Shown here: positions 15,158 through 24,323 of the stretch, piece after piece
Position numbering within the stretch: position 1 is the stretch's first letter
Layout of the letters: each line of letters begins with the position of its first letter
Origin: Streptomyces sp. 8K308
Lineage (GTDB): Bacteria > Actinomycetota > Actinomycetes > Streptomycetales > Streptomycetaceae
Direction: 5' to 3'
Assembly: GCF_004348315.1 (NCBI RefSeq)
Contig: NZ_SMKC01000027.1
Span: forward strand, 1 to 39,240
Length of the DNA: 39,240 nucleotides
Notes under the pieces: model-generated
Databases searched by the model: none
Seen by the model: only the letters and a program-made list of their open reading frames with translations
What the model was told of the DNA's origin: nothing
Program-made: the position numbers and the translations under genes

Positions 15158-18100
15158 ATGAGCGCCGACCCATTCCCCTCAACCGATGGAGATCTTTCCG
15201 TCGGGAGGGTTGTCGATGCCCTGCTCCGCAAGGAGGGGATCCATACGCCGGCCGGCGGGTCACTTCCGTTGACGGGGCAGCGGAAAGCCGTGCTGTCCTA
15301 CGGACAGCGGCGCATCTGGTTCTTCGAACAGTGGCATCCGGGAACCCCCACCTACAATGTGGCCAACGCCTACTGGGTCCGCGGGCGGCTCGACCCCGCG
15401 ACGCTCAGCCAGGCACTCGGAGTGCTGGCGGATCGTCACGAGACCCTGCGGACACGCTATCTGACCCTCGATGATGAACCGTTTCAAGTCGTCGAGACTC
15501 TAGCAAGCATTCCGCTGAGCGTCCATGACGTCGCGGAGAGTGCAAGCAAGGGGTGGGACGTCGCCGCCACGGCGATGGCGGAGCGGGTCGCCAGGGAGCC
15601 GTTCGACCTGCGGGGCGGGCCGCCCTTCCGCGTCGCGCTGGTCCAGGGACCGGGAGAACGACAGCTACTCGTCATCGTCGTGCACCACATCGCGCTCGAC
15701 GGCATCTCCTTCGACATCCTGCTCGACGAGCTGCGCAGGGTGTACGACGCCGTGTCCGCCGCGCGTCCCACGGAACTCGGCGCGCCGGCCGTCCGGTACA
15801 TCGACTTCTGCGTCTGGGAACGCGAGCGTTGGGAGGCGGGCGGGCTTGCCGAGCAGACCGACTACTGGCGGCAGCGGCTGGTCGGGGCTCCCGAGGTACT
15901 CGACCTGCCCACCGATCGCCCCAGGCCGCAGACGCAGACCTTCACGGGCGCCACGCGCGCCTTCCCGGTGCCGCCCGCGCTGGACCGCCGCCTGCGCATG
16001 CTGGCCGTCGAGTCGGGAGTCTCGCCGTTCGTCGCCTACCTGGCGGCCTTCAACGTGCTGCTGCTGCGCTTCACTGGCGTCGAAAACCTGGTGGTCGGCA
16101 CTCCGGTCGCCACCCGGGGCCGGTCCGAGTTGGAAGGGCTTGTCGGGGTCCTGCTGAACCTCCTGCCGCTGCGGGTCGACCTGTCGGGCGAACCGGACTT
16201 CCACGAGGTGCTGCGTCGGGTGGCGGGCTCCACGACCATGGCCTTCGCCCACCAGGACGTGCCCTTCGAGCGGCTCGTCGCCGAGACCGGGGTCCGCAGG
16301 CAGCTCAGTCACAGCCCGATCGTGCAGACCGTGTTCGGCATGCAGCCCGCCCCGCTGGCCCGGCTGTCCATGGGTGGGGCCACCCTGGTGCGCGCTGAAC
16401 TCGACCGCGGGACCGCGAAGTTCGACATGACCTGGACCGTGCTCGACGGCGACCGGGTCTGCTGCGAGGTCGAGTACAACGCGGATCTCTTCGACGCGGA
16501 CTCCGTGGACCGCATGCTGGACTGCTACCTGCGGCTCATCGAGGCCGTCGTGACGGCGCCGCACGCTCCCGTGACACGGGTGCCGATGTATCCGCCCCCG
16601 GCTCGGTCCGGCCGGTCGAACCCGACCACGGAGGTGCCGGCCGAAGCGCCGGCCGTGCCCGCCCTCGTCGCCCGCTGGGCACGCGAGACGCCGGACGCGG
16701 TCGCGGTGACCTGCGGGGACGAGCGGGTCACGTACGCGGCGCTCGACGAGCGGGCGCGGCGACTGGCGGACCTGCTGCGCGCGCGGGGGGCCGTCCCGGG
16801 CGAGACGGTCGGCATCTGCCTGCCGCGTGGCGTCGAACTGGTCGTGGCGATCCTCGCGGCCTGGCGGATCCGCTGCGCGTATCTGGCGCTTGACCCCGAG
16901 TATCCCCCCGGGCGCCTGGCCTACCTGCTCGGTGACTCGCGCATCCGGCTGATCGTGGCAGGCCCTGAGGCCGCGGACCGGATACCGGAAGGCGACTGGA
17001 CCCTGTTGACGTCGCGGCAGGGCCCGGCTCAGCCGCCGTCCGGCGCGCCACCGGTGACGGACCCCGGCGGCGCGCGGCCGGGCGACGTGGCCTACCTCAT
17101 CTACACGTCCGGGTCCACCGGCTCCCCCAAGGCCGTCGAGGTAACCCACCACAACGTGGCCCGTCTGTTCTCCTCCGTGCGGGGCCTCTTCGACTTCGGC
17201 GAGCGCGACGTGTGGACGATGTTCCACTCCCCCAGCTTCGACTTCTCCGTCTGGGAGATGTGGGGTGCGCTGGCGCACGGCGGACGGCTCGTGATCGTGC
17301 CCACCGCCGTCGCCCGCTCGGCGCCGGACTTCTACGACCTGGTCGTCGCCGAGGAAGTGACCGTCCTCAGTCAGACGCCCTCTGCCTTCCGGCAGTTCGA
17401 GGGGGTGGACGCGGAACGACCCGGTTGCCTGGCGTTGCGTTGGATCACTCTGGGAGGCGAGGCGGTCGACGTGGCGAGTACGAGTCGATGGCTGCGGCGG
17501 CACGGGGACGAGTCACCGCGTCTGGTGAACATGTACGGGATCACGGAGACGACCGTTCACGTCACTCACCAACGTCTGACCTCGGAGATGCTGGGCGACG
17601 AGCGCAGTCCGATCGGGACGCCCCTGCCGGACCTGGAGGTGCACGTCCTGGACGCGTGGGGCAATCCGCTGCCCCCGGGTGTGCCCGGTGAGATGTACGT
17701 GGGCGGGGCCGGAGTGACCCGGGGCTATCGGAACCAGCCGGCACTCACCGCGGAACGGTTCGTCCCGGACGCCCTGTCGGGTCGGGCCGGAGCCCGGCTC
17801 TACCGCACCGGGGACCTGGCCAGGCGACGCCCGGACGGCCGGCTTGAGTACCTGGGCCGGAACGACGACCAGGTCAAGATCCGCGGCTTCCGCGTCGAGA
17901 CCGGGGAGATCGCCACCCTCCTCGCACGTCACCCGCGGGTGCGGGGCTCGGTCGTCGTCGCGGCACGCTCGGCCGACGGTTCCGCCCGGCTGGTGGCGTA
18001 TGTGGTGGCACCGGACGTGCCCACGCTGACGGAACTGCGATCCCATCTGGCCGCCGGCCTGCCGGAGCACATGATCCCTGCCACCTTCGTGTTCCTTGAC

Positions 18101-21100
18101 TCGCTGCCGACGACGGAGAACGGGAAGGTCGATCTCTCGGCCCTGCCGGAACCCGCCTCCGCCCGGCCCGAGTTGGCTCAGGGCTTCACGGAGCCGCGCA
18201 ACGATGTCGAGAGTCTCCTCGCGCGGATCTGGTCCGACGTTCTCCAGGTGGACCAGGTCGGCGTCCACGACAACTTCTTCGAGCTGGGTGGGGACTCCAT
18301 CCTGAGCCTCCGCATCCTGGGCCGGGCCCGGGAGCACGGACTGGGTCTCACCCTGCAGGACCTGTTCGGGGAACCCACCGTGGCCGGCATGGCCCGGCTG
18401 GCCAGGCCGGCCGAGCGGCTGCCGGGTCGCACGTCGGATGGGCCGTTCGCGTCCCTCTCCGCCGAAGAACGCCTTCGTGTCCCCGAGGGCGTCGAGGACG
18501 CGTATCCCATGTCCGTGCTGCAGGCCGGGATGGTCTACCACATGAGCATGGACACCGACACGTTGCCCTACCACAACGTGAACAGTTTCCACGTTCGGGC
18601 GCCGTTCGACGCCAAGACGTTCCAGCGCGCGGTGGACGACGTGGTCGCGCGGCACCCGATCCTCCGCACCGGCTTCGACCTCGTCCGGTACGGCAAGCCC
18701 ATGCAGTTGGTGCACCGGTCGGCACACCTGCCCGTCCACACGCAGGACCTGCGTGACGTCCCCCCCGGGGAGCAGAAGAGGCGGCTGCTCGATCTGATGC
18801 ACGAGGAGCGGCAGCGCCCCTTCGACCCGGAGCACCCCCCGCTGCTGCGCTTCTTCCTCCACCGCAGGACCGCGGACACCTTCCAGTGGACCGTGACGGA
18901 ACATCACGCCATCTTCGACGGCTGGAGCCTGTTCTCGACGCTCGCCGAGATCCTCGACCGCTACACGACCCTGCTGGGCGCACCGGACGCTCCGGCGCCC
19001 GCGCCGCCCTCCTCGTCGTTCCGGGACTTCATCGCCGAGGAGCAGCGGGCGATCGCCTCGGCACCGCACCGCGAGTTCTGGCGGCAGGCGCTCGCCGACT
19101 ACGAGCCCGCCATGCTGCCCCGGTGGCCCTCGACCGGCGAACAGCGGGCAGGGGGGGCCGACGCCGGAGACACCGACGTGCGGGGCGAGGACATCGCCGG
19201 CGTACGGCACTGGCGGCTCACCTCGACCCGCGACGCCAGCCATCGGGGCCTGGAGTCGTTGGTCCCCGCCGAGCTGTGCGACGCCCTGGTATCCCTGGCG
19301 GCCCGGATCGGCGTGCCGCTCAAGAGCGTCCTGCTCACGGCGCACCTGAAGATGATCAGCCTCTTCACGGGACGAGACGACCTGATCACCGGCCTGACCT
19401 CCCACGGGCGTCTGGAGGAGTCCGACGGCACCGAGGTGCGGGGCATGTTCCTGAACGTGCCGCCCCTGCGCGTGAGACTCGCCAACGGCACCTGGGCGGA
19501 CCTGATCCGCCACGTCTACCGGGCGGAGGAACGGCTCCTGCCGCACAGGCGCTATCCACTGGCGCAGATCCAGTGGGACCACGGTGGTGGGGAGCTCTTC
19601 GACAACACGTTCCTCTACAACCACTTCCACGTGATGAGCGACGTGCTCGGTTCGGACGTGGAGATCCTGGACGACAAGATCGACTCCACCACGGAGTACC
19701 GTTCTGAGCCCACGAGTTTCGCGCTCAACGCCGGTTTCCTGCGCAACCCGCGCACCTCGGGGCTCCTGCTCAGGCTCGACTACTACACCGCCAGGCTCTC
19801 GGACGAGCAGGCACTCGCGATGCGCGACCAGTACCTCGCGATCCTGCGGACCTTGGTCGACGCCGGGCGCCCCCACGAGGAGTTCGTGCCGCTGCCCGAC
19901 GCGGACCGCCAGCGGGTGCTCATCGACTGGAACGGCCCACGACGTACCGAGCCGGTCTCCCACTGCGTCCACGAACTGGTGGAGGAACAGGCCGAGCGCA
20001 CGCCCGACGCCATCGCCGTGTGTGACGACACCCGGCAGTTGACCTACGCCCAGCTCAACGCCGCGGCCAACCGCCTCGCCCGCCACCTGCGGTCCCTGGG
20101 GGCCCGGGCGGAGACCGTGGTCGGCGTGTGCGTGCCGCGCGACGCCGGGCTCCTCGTCACACTCCTCGGGATCCTGAAGTCCGGAGCCGCCTACCTTCCG
20201 CTCGTCCCCGACTATCCAGCTGAGCGGCTGCGCTTCATGCTCGAGGACGCCAACGCCACCCTGGTCGTCACCACCGACGACCTGGTCAACCGAGTCCCGG
20301 ACGGCGCGTGGCGGGTGATCACCGACCACCGCGACGGCGAGGCGATCGACCGGCAGGCCACGGACAACCTCACCACCGTGAACGGCCCGGACAACCTGGC
20401 GTACATCATGTACACATCGGGTTCGACCGGGACCCCGAAGGGCGTCCTGGTACCGCACCGGGGCGTCGCCAACTACCTGGTCTGGGCACGCGAGGAATAC
20501 GCCTCGCGAGGCACGGGAGGCGCCGCGGTGTTCTCCTCCTACGCGTTCGACATGATCGTGCCCAACGTCTACACCCCCCTCATCATGGGTGAGCGGGTTG
20601 TCGTGCTCCCCCAGGACACCGACCCCACCCGCCTCGGTCGGCGCCTGTCCGAGTACGCGCCGTTCAACTTCCTGAAGCTGACGCCAAGTCACCTGGCCCT
20701 GCTCGCTGACACGCTGGGACCGGCCTCGGCCCGCCGGCTGGCAGCCACCCTCGTAGTCGGCGCCGACGCCTTCCCCGGCCGCCACCTCGCGGCCTGGCGC
20801 CAGCTCGACCCGGACTCGGTACTGCTCAACGAGTACGGCCCGACGGAGGCGTCCGTGGGGAACTGCGTCTATCGCACGGGCGCCGCCGCCCACCGGGACC
20901 TCGTACCGATCGGCCGGCCCATCCCGGACACCACCATGTACGTCCTCGACGCCCACCTGAGGCCGGTGCCCCCGGGCATGCCGGGCGAGCTGTACATCGG
21001 TGGCGAGTGCGTCGTCCGGGGGTACGCCGGCCGACCGGCTCTGACCGCCGAGCGCTTCCTGCCCGACCCCTTCTCCACGACGCCGGGGGCCCGCATGTAC

Positions 21101-21763
21101 CGCACGGGCGATCTGGGTCGCTGGCTGCCCGACGGGAGTCTCGACTTCCTGGGTCGGGTGGACGACCAGTTGAAGATCAACGGCTTCCGCGTGGAGCCCG
21201 GCGAGATCGAAGCGGTACTGGCGGAGCACCCGAAGGTGCGCCAGGCGGTGGCGGCCGGGGTGCGGTCGGCCGCGCACCACCGCACGCTCGTCGGGTACTA
21301 CGTTCCGGCCCAGCCGGTGTCCCCCGCCGAGCTGTCCGACTACCTGCGGAGCAGACTCCCGGCACACCTGGTGCCGACGGCCCTGGTGCCGATCGCCGAG
21401 ATCCCGGTCAACGCGAACGGCAAGGTCGACCGCTCGGCGCTGTCCCGGCCCGACGCCATGGAGCACGCCCGCCGGCAGGAGGAGGCGACCAACGGCGGAG
21501 CGGCCGTGCGGCCCGCCCCGGGAGGCACGCATCAGGCGGGCGTCGCGGAGATCTGGGCGGACCTGCTGGAGATGGAGAAGCCCGAGACGGCGGCCGACTT
21601 CTACCAGCTCGGCGGGAACTCGATCCTCGCGGCACAGCTGGTGTCCAGGATCAACGCCCGGTTCGGAATCCGTCTGTCCATGTCGGTCATGCGGCGTGCC
21701 CGCACCGTCGAGGCGCTCGCCCAGCAGGTGGCCGAGGCGCTACAGAACAAGGAAGGTGCATGA
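15158..21763 (+). CDS. Nonribosomal peptide synthetase 2 (C-A-T-C-A-T)
   Basis: This is a 2201-residue dimodular NRPS. C1 (about 40-480) has HHIALDG at 176. A1 (about 495-1000) has YTSGSTGSPKA, MYGITETTVH and ENGKVD; its code by eye is DFWSTGMVHK, close to threonine (DFWNIGMVHK). T1 has LGGDS with serine 1047. C2 (about 1113-1590) has HHAIFDG at 1249, opens YPMSVLQAGMVYHM and carries a polar insert near 1325-1350. A2 (about 1601-2100) has code DMPKVGEVGK, the same as NRPS1. T2 has LGGNS with serine 2155. There is no thioesterase, reductase or epimerase. GGAGG lies seven bases before the ATG. An N-terminal C domain means it accepts a chain, probably from NRPS1. Its stop overlaps the carbamoyltransferase start. 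Confidence 0.96.
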   Translation: MSADPFPSTDGDLSVGRVVDALLRKEGIHTPAGGSLPLTGQRKAVLSYGQRRIWFFEQWHPGTPTYNVANAYWVRGRLDPATLSQALGVLADRHETLRTRYLTLDDEPFQVVETLASIPLSVHDVAESASKGWDVAATAMAERVAREPFDLRGGPPFRVALVQGPGERQLLVIVVHHIALDGISFDILLDELRRVYDAVSAARPTELGAPAVRYIDFCVWERERWEAGGLAEQTDYWRQRLVGAPEVLDLPTDRPRPQTQTFTGATRAFPVPPALDRRLRMLAVESGVSPFVAYLAAFNVLLLRFTGVENLVVGTPVATRGRSELEGLVGVLLNLLPLRVDLSGEPDFHEVLRRVAGSTTMAFAHQDVPFERLVAETGVRRQLSHSPIVQTVFGMQPAPLARLSMGGATLVRAELDRGTAKFDMTWTVLDGDRVCCEVEYNADLFDADSVDRMLDCYLRLIEAVVTAPHAPVTRVPMYPPPARSGRSNPTTEVPAEAPAVPALVARWARETPDAVAVTCGDERVTYAALDERARRLADLLRARGAVPGETVGICLPRGVELVVAILAAWRIRCAYLALDPEYPPGRLAYLLGDSRIRLIVAGPEAADRIPEGDWTLLTSRQGPAQPPSGAPPVTDPGGARPGDVAYLIYTSGSTGSPKAVEVTHHNVARLFSSVRGLFDFGERDVWTMFHSPSFDFSVWEMWGALAHGGRLVIVPTAVARSAPDFYDLVVAEEVTVLSQTPSAFRQFEGVDAERPGCLALRWITLGGEAVDVASTSRWLRRHGDESPRLVNMYGITETTVHVTHQRLTSEMLGDERSPIGTPLPDLEVHVLDAWGNPLPPGVPGEMYVGGAGVTRGYRNQPALTAERFVPDALSGRAGARLYRTGDLARRRPDGRLEYLGRNDDQVKIRGFRVETGEIATLLARHPRVRGSVVVAARSADGSARLVAYVVAPDVPTLTELRSHLAAGLPEHMIPATFVFLDSLPTTENGKVDLSALPEPASARPELAQGFTEPRNDVESLLARIWSDVLQVDQVGVHDNFFELGGDSILSLRILGRAREHGLGLTLQDLFGEPTVAGMARLARPAERLPGRTSDGPFASLSAEERLRVPEGVEDAYPMSVLQAGMVYHMSMDTDTLPYHNVNSFHVRAPFDAKTFQRAVDDVVARHPILRTGFDLVRYGKPMQLVHRSAHLPVHTQDLRDVPPGEQKRRLLDLMHEERQRPFDPEHPPLLRFFLHRRTADTFQWTVTEHHAIFDGWSLFSTLAEILDRYTTLLGAPDAPAPAPPSSSFRDFIAEEQRAIASAPHREFWRQALADYEPAMLPRWPSTGEQRAGGADAGDTDVRGEDIAGVRHWRLTSTRDASHRGLESLVPAELCDALVSLAARIGVPLKSVLLTAHLKMISLFTGRDDLITGLTSHGRLEESDGTEVRGMFLNVPPLRVRLANGTWADLIRHVYRAEERLLPHRRYPLAQIQWDHGGGELFDNTFLYNHFHVMSDVLGSDVEILDDKIDSTTEYRSEPTSFALNAGFLRNPRTSGLLLRLDYYTARLSDEQALAMRDQYLAILRTLVDAGRPHEEFVPLPDADRQRVLIDWNGPRRTEPVSHCVHELVEEQAERTPDAIAVCDDTRQLTYAQLNAAANRLARHLRSLGARAETVVGVCVPRDAGLLVTLLGILKSGAAYLPLVPDYPAERLRFMLEDANATLVVTTDDLVNRVPDGAWRVITDHRDGEAIDRQATDNLTTVNGPDNLAYIMYTSGSTGTPKGVLVPHRGVANYLVWAREEYASRGTGGAAVFSSYAFDMIVPNVYTPLIMGERVVVLPQDTDPTRLGRRLSEYAPFNFLKLTPSHLALLADTLGPASARRLAATLVVGADAFPGRHLAAWRQLDPDSVLLNEYGPTEASVGNCVYRTGAAAHRDLVPIGRPIPDTTMYVLDAHLRPVPPGMPGELYIGGECVVRGYAGRPALTAERFLPDPFSTTPGARMYRTGDLGRWLPDGSLDFLGRVDDQLKINGFRVEPGEIEAVLAEHPKVRQAVAAGVRSAAHHRTLVGYYVPAQPVSPAELSDYLRSRLPAHLVPTALVPIAEIPVNANGKVDRSALSRPDAMEHARRQEEATNGGAAVRPAPGGTHQAGVAEIWADLLEMEKPETAADFYQLGGNSILAAQLVSRINARFGIRLSMSVMRRARTVEALAQQVAEALQNKEGA

Positions 21764-23571
21764 TGCGTGTGCTGGGGATCAGTGGCCTGAACGGGTCGAT
21801 CGAGTTCAAGAAGCGGCACTTGCCGGATCTGGCGGACCGGGAGTACCGCGTTGTTCAGGGCCTGGACTCAGCCGCCGCACTCGTCACCGACGGCACCGTC
21901 GTCGCGGCGGCGGCCGAGGAACGGTTCACCGGGGACAAGACCACGGGTGCCTTCCCCGTCCGCGCCATCGAGTACTGCCTCAGGGAGGCGGGAATCGCCA
22001 TGCGCGACATCGATTTCGTCGCCCACGGCTTCCACTACCGGCCGTCGGAGTTCCACCAGCTGAACGAGTTCACGAACAGGCGTTTCTCCGATGTCTACGC
22101 CCCGGACGTCCAACGGGCCCTGTTGAACCACCACTGGCCCGACGTCGACTGGCAGGAGCGGTTCATCCCGGTACCCCATCACCTCGCTCACGCCGCGAGC
22201 TCCTTCTACGTGAGCGGATTCGACGAGGCACTGGTCGTCGTGGCTGACGGGATGGGCGAGACAGAGAGCATGACGGTGGCCGTGGGCCGCGGCAAGGACC
22301 TCGAGGTGCTCAGGACCGTGCCCGCGATCCACTCGCTCGGCACCCTGTACGGAGCCGTGACCCTCTACCTCGGCTTCGTCTTCGCGATGGACGAGTACAA
22401 GGTGATGGGTCTCGCCCCCTACGGCGATCCTCGTCGGTACTTCGACGAGGTGATGGAGCTGATCCGGCTCGGCCCCGACGGCACGTTCACCGTTCCGGCG
22501 CTGGGTGAGAACCGGGGCTGGCGTGAGCACGAGACGCTCGCCGGAACCCTGCGCGAACTCACCAGGCGCTTCGGCCCTCCGCGAGCCCCGGGCGCGGCCG
22601 TGGAAGAACGGCACCGGGACGTGGCGGCGGCGCTGCAGGCTGGCCTGGAGGCGGCCATGCTGCACGTCCTGCGACACTTCCGGGAGGTGACGGGCCAGCG
22701 GCGCCTCTGCCTGGCCGGAGGCGTGGCACTCAACTGCACCCTCAACGGCCTGACAGCGCGCAGCGGCTGGTTCGACGACATCTTCGTCCAACCGGCGGCC
22801 GGGGACGACGGCTCCTCGTTGGGAGCCGCCCTGTACGTCCAGGCGCAGCAGGCCGGCGTCGTCCCGGAGGCGCGCATGGGAGCGCCGTACTGGGGGCCGG
22901 GATACGACGACGATCTGGTGGGACTCGCCGTCGACAAGCGCCTGGAGTGCCCCAAGCGGCGCTATCTGTCGGACGAGGAGCTGGTGCCGGACGTGGCGAC
23001 CCTGTTGGCGCGGGGGCAGGTCGTGGCGTGGTTCCAGGGACGGATGGAGTTCGGTCCCCGAGCCCTGGGAAACCGCAGCATCCTGGCCGATCCCCGCGAT
23101 CCGGGCATGCGGGACCGGTTGAACGAGCTGGTCAAGCAGCGAGAGAACTTCCGCCCCTTCGCCCCCGTGGTGAGGGAAGAGGACGCCCACCGCTACTTCG
23201 ACATCCCGTCCGGCATGGAGCGGGCCTACGCGCACATGCTGCTGGTCGCCAGAACCCACGAGGAACACCGCGACACGTTGCCGGCCATCACCCATGTGGA
23301 CGGCACCGCGCGAGTGCAGATCCTCCGTCGGCAGGACAACGAACGGCTCTGGCGGCTCATCGGGGAATTCGGCCGCATCACCGGCGTCCCGGTCCTGCTG
23401 AACACCTCGTTCAATCTCCGTGGCCAGCCGATCATCTGTGATCCGGATGTGGCCCTGGAGACCTTCGTCCGCTCCCGGATGGATCACCTGGTGATGGGGA
23501 ACTACCTCCTCAGCAGGCCGGGCGCCGCGATGCGGGACCAGAAACCCGATGTCACGGCGGGCACTCGGTGA
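21763..23571 (+). CDS. Carbamoyltransferase (NodU/CmcH/TobZ family)
   Basis: This protein of about 602 residues transfers a carbamoyl group from carbamoyl phosphate, via carbamoyl-AMP, to a hydroxyl or amine. The N-terminal Kae1-like part has the HHLAHAASSFYVSGF metal-binding segment, VVADGMGE, and CLAGGVALNCTLNG. The C-terminal part has GRMEFGPRALGNRSILADPR and FRPFAPVV, typical of the family. Two ATGs lie in tandem at 21760 and 21763; I prefer the second because GGAAGG is then six bases away. It overlaps the NRPS2 stop (TGATG), so it is a tailoring or precursor enzyme of this cluster. The hydroxyl of a threonine-like residue or an amino group of a side chain could be the acceptor. Confidence 0.94.
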   Translation: MRVLGISGLNGSIEFKKRHLPDLADREYRVVQGLDSAAALVTDGTVVAAAAEERFTGDKTTGAFPVRAIEYCLREAGIAMRDIDFVAHGFHYRPSEFHQLNEFTNRRFSDVYAPDVQRALLNHHWPDVDWQERFIPVPHHLAHAASSFYVSGFDEALVVVADGMGETESMTVAVGRGKDLEVLRTVPAIHSLGTLYGAVTLYLGFVFAMDEYKVMGLAPYGDPRRYFDEVMELIRLGPDGTFTVPALGENRGWREHETLAGTLRELTRRFGPPRAPGAAVEERHRDVAAALQAGLEAAMLHVLRHFREVTGQRRLCLAGGVALNCTLNGLTARSGWFDDIFVQPAAGDDGSSLGAALYVQAQQAGVVPEARMGAPYWGPGYDDDLVGLAVDKRLECPKRRYLSDEELVPDVATLLARGQVVAWFQGRMEFGPRALGNRSILADPRDPGMRDRLNELVKQRENFRPFAPVVREEDAHRYFDIPSGMERAYAHMLLVARTHEEHRDTLPAITHVDGTARVQILRRQDNERLWRLIGEFGRITGVPVLLNTSFNLRGQPIICDPDVALETFVRSRMDHLVMGNYLLSRPGAAMRDQKPDVTAGTR

Positions 23572-24197
23572 ACTCACCGGGTAGACGTCCCCCAGCTCGA
23601 CCTCCCCTGCGGATCGGCGTCCTGGGGGACTCGTTCCCCGCCCCCTCGGACGACGGGATCAGGCAGGGGAGAGAGCTGGGGCACCTGCTGGGCACCAGGG
23701 GATACTCGATCCTGTACCAACCGCACGCGAGCAGCCTCAAGCAGGTGCTCGCGGAGAGCGCCGCCAGATCGGGCGCCCATGTGACGGGGTTCCTCCCGGT
23801 CGAGCCGGGTAACCGGGAGGGGCCGCCCACCCGGCACGGGGAGCTGCTGTTCGTGGTGCGCGATGCCGACCAGGCGCGGCGGATGCTTCGGCGGCAGTCG
23901 GATGCCTTCCTCGTCCTGCCCGGCGGACTTGAGACGCTCGGCGACGCCTTCCAACTCATCTCGCTCGTGGCCTCCGGCCGCGACGACAGACCTGTGGTGC
24001 TGATGGAAACGGCGCCCGCCGGAGATCTGCTCCGCGAGGCGCTGCGGAGACTGGTCGACGACGAGGTGCGTCATCACAGGTACCGGCTGGTTCACCTGGC
24101 GGGCACCCCCGCGGAAGCCCTGAGGCTCCTGGAATCCGAGCCGGTGTCCGGGCTCGCCGCGGTGTCGTCGCGCCCCGGCGACCTGCGGCGGTACTGA
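23568..24197 (+). CDS. LOG-like Rossmann-fold protein (lysine decarboxylase-like family)
   Basis: This 209-residue protein resembles the LOG/YgdH superfamily, whose members hydrolyse nucleoside 5'-monophosphates to release the base. Visible features: LRIGVLGDSFPAPSDDGI at the N-terminus, ARRMLRRQSDAFLVLPGG, and a helix-rich end. The signature PGGxGTxxE reads PGGLETLGD, with Gly replaced by Glu and the catalytic Glu by Asp. The N-terminal YGGG-type turn is also changed, so activity may be altered. The GTG start overlaps the carbamoyltransferase stop as GTGA, which makes it the last gene of the NRPS2 operon. A role in cutting a nucleotide-derived precursor is only one possibility. Confidence 0.8.
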   Translation: MNSPGRRPPARPPLRIGVLGDSFPAPSDDGIRQGRELGHLLGTRGYSILYQPHASSLKQVLAESAARSGAHVTGFLPVEPGNREGPPTRHGELLFVVRDADQARRMLRRQSDAFLVLPGGLETLGDAFQLISLVASGRDDRPVVLMETAPAGDLLREALRRLVDDEVRHHRYRLVHLAGTPAEALRLLESEPVSGLAAVSSRPGDLRRY

Positions 24198-24204
24198 TAG
24201 GTGC

Positions 24205-24223
24205 GGCCTATACGGGGCATCGA
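24205..24223 (+). promoter_or_regulatory. Shared 18-base element, copy 1 (upstream of dctA)
   Basis: GCCTATACGGGGCATCGA (24206-24223) matches the copy before the tartrate dehydrogenase in 16 of 18 positions. TATACG may be a -10 box. It lies about 100 bases before the dctA start and is probably an operator/promoter shared by the catabolic genes. Confidence 0.6.
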
Positions 24224-24323
24224 TGTCTGGTCATGGACCCCCGAACGTGTGGCCCGGTTCACTGTGGCGCGAAGCCGGCGCGCGCCGACGGCGCTCGGTG
24301 CTCGCGCGATCAGGGAGGCCGCA

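Noticed and set aside
15665-17503. Long minus-strand open frame of 612 codons opposite NRPS2
   Set aside because: Antisense shadow of a strongly coding GC-rich gene, with no recognisable motif.
17513-21532. Long minus-strand open frame of about 1339 codons opposite NRPS2
   Set aside because: It has no domain signal, is rich in Arg, Gly and Val from reversed GC-rich codons, and mirrors the NRPS2 coding frame.
5796-21763. Epimerisation or thioesterase domains in the NRPS proteins
   Set aside because: I looked for a GxSxG near each C-terminus and for a second HHxxxDG-type domain after each carrier. None was found; both proteins end shortly after a carrier domain.
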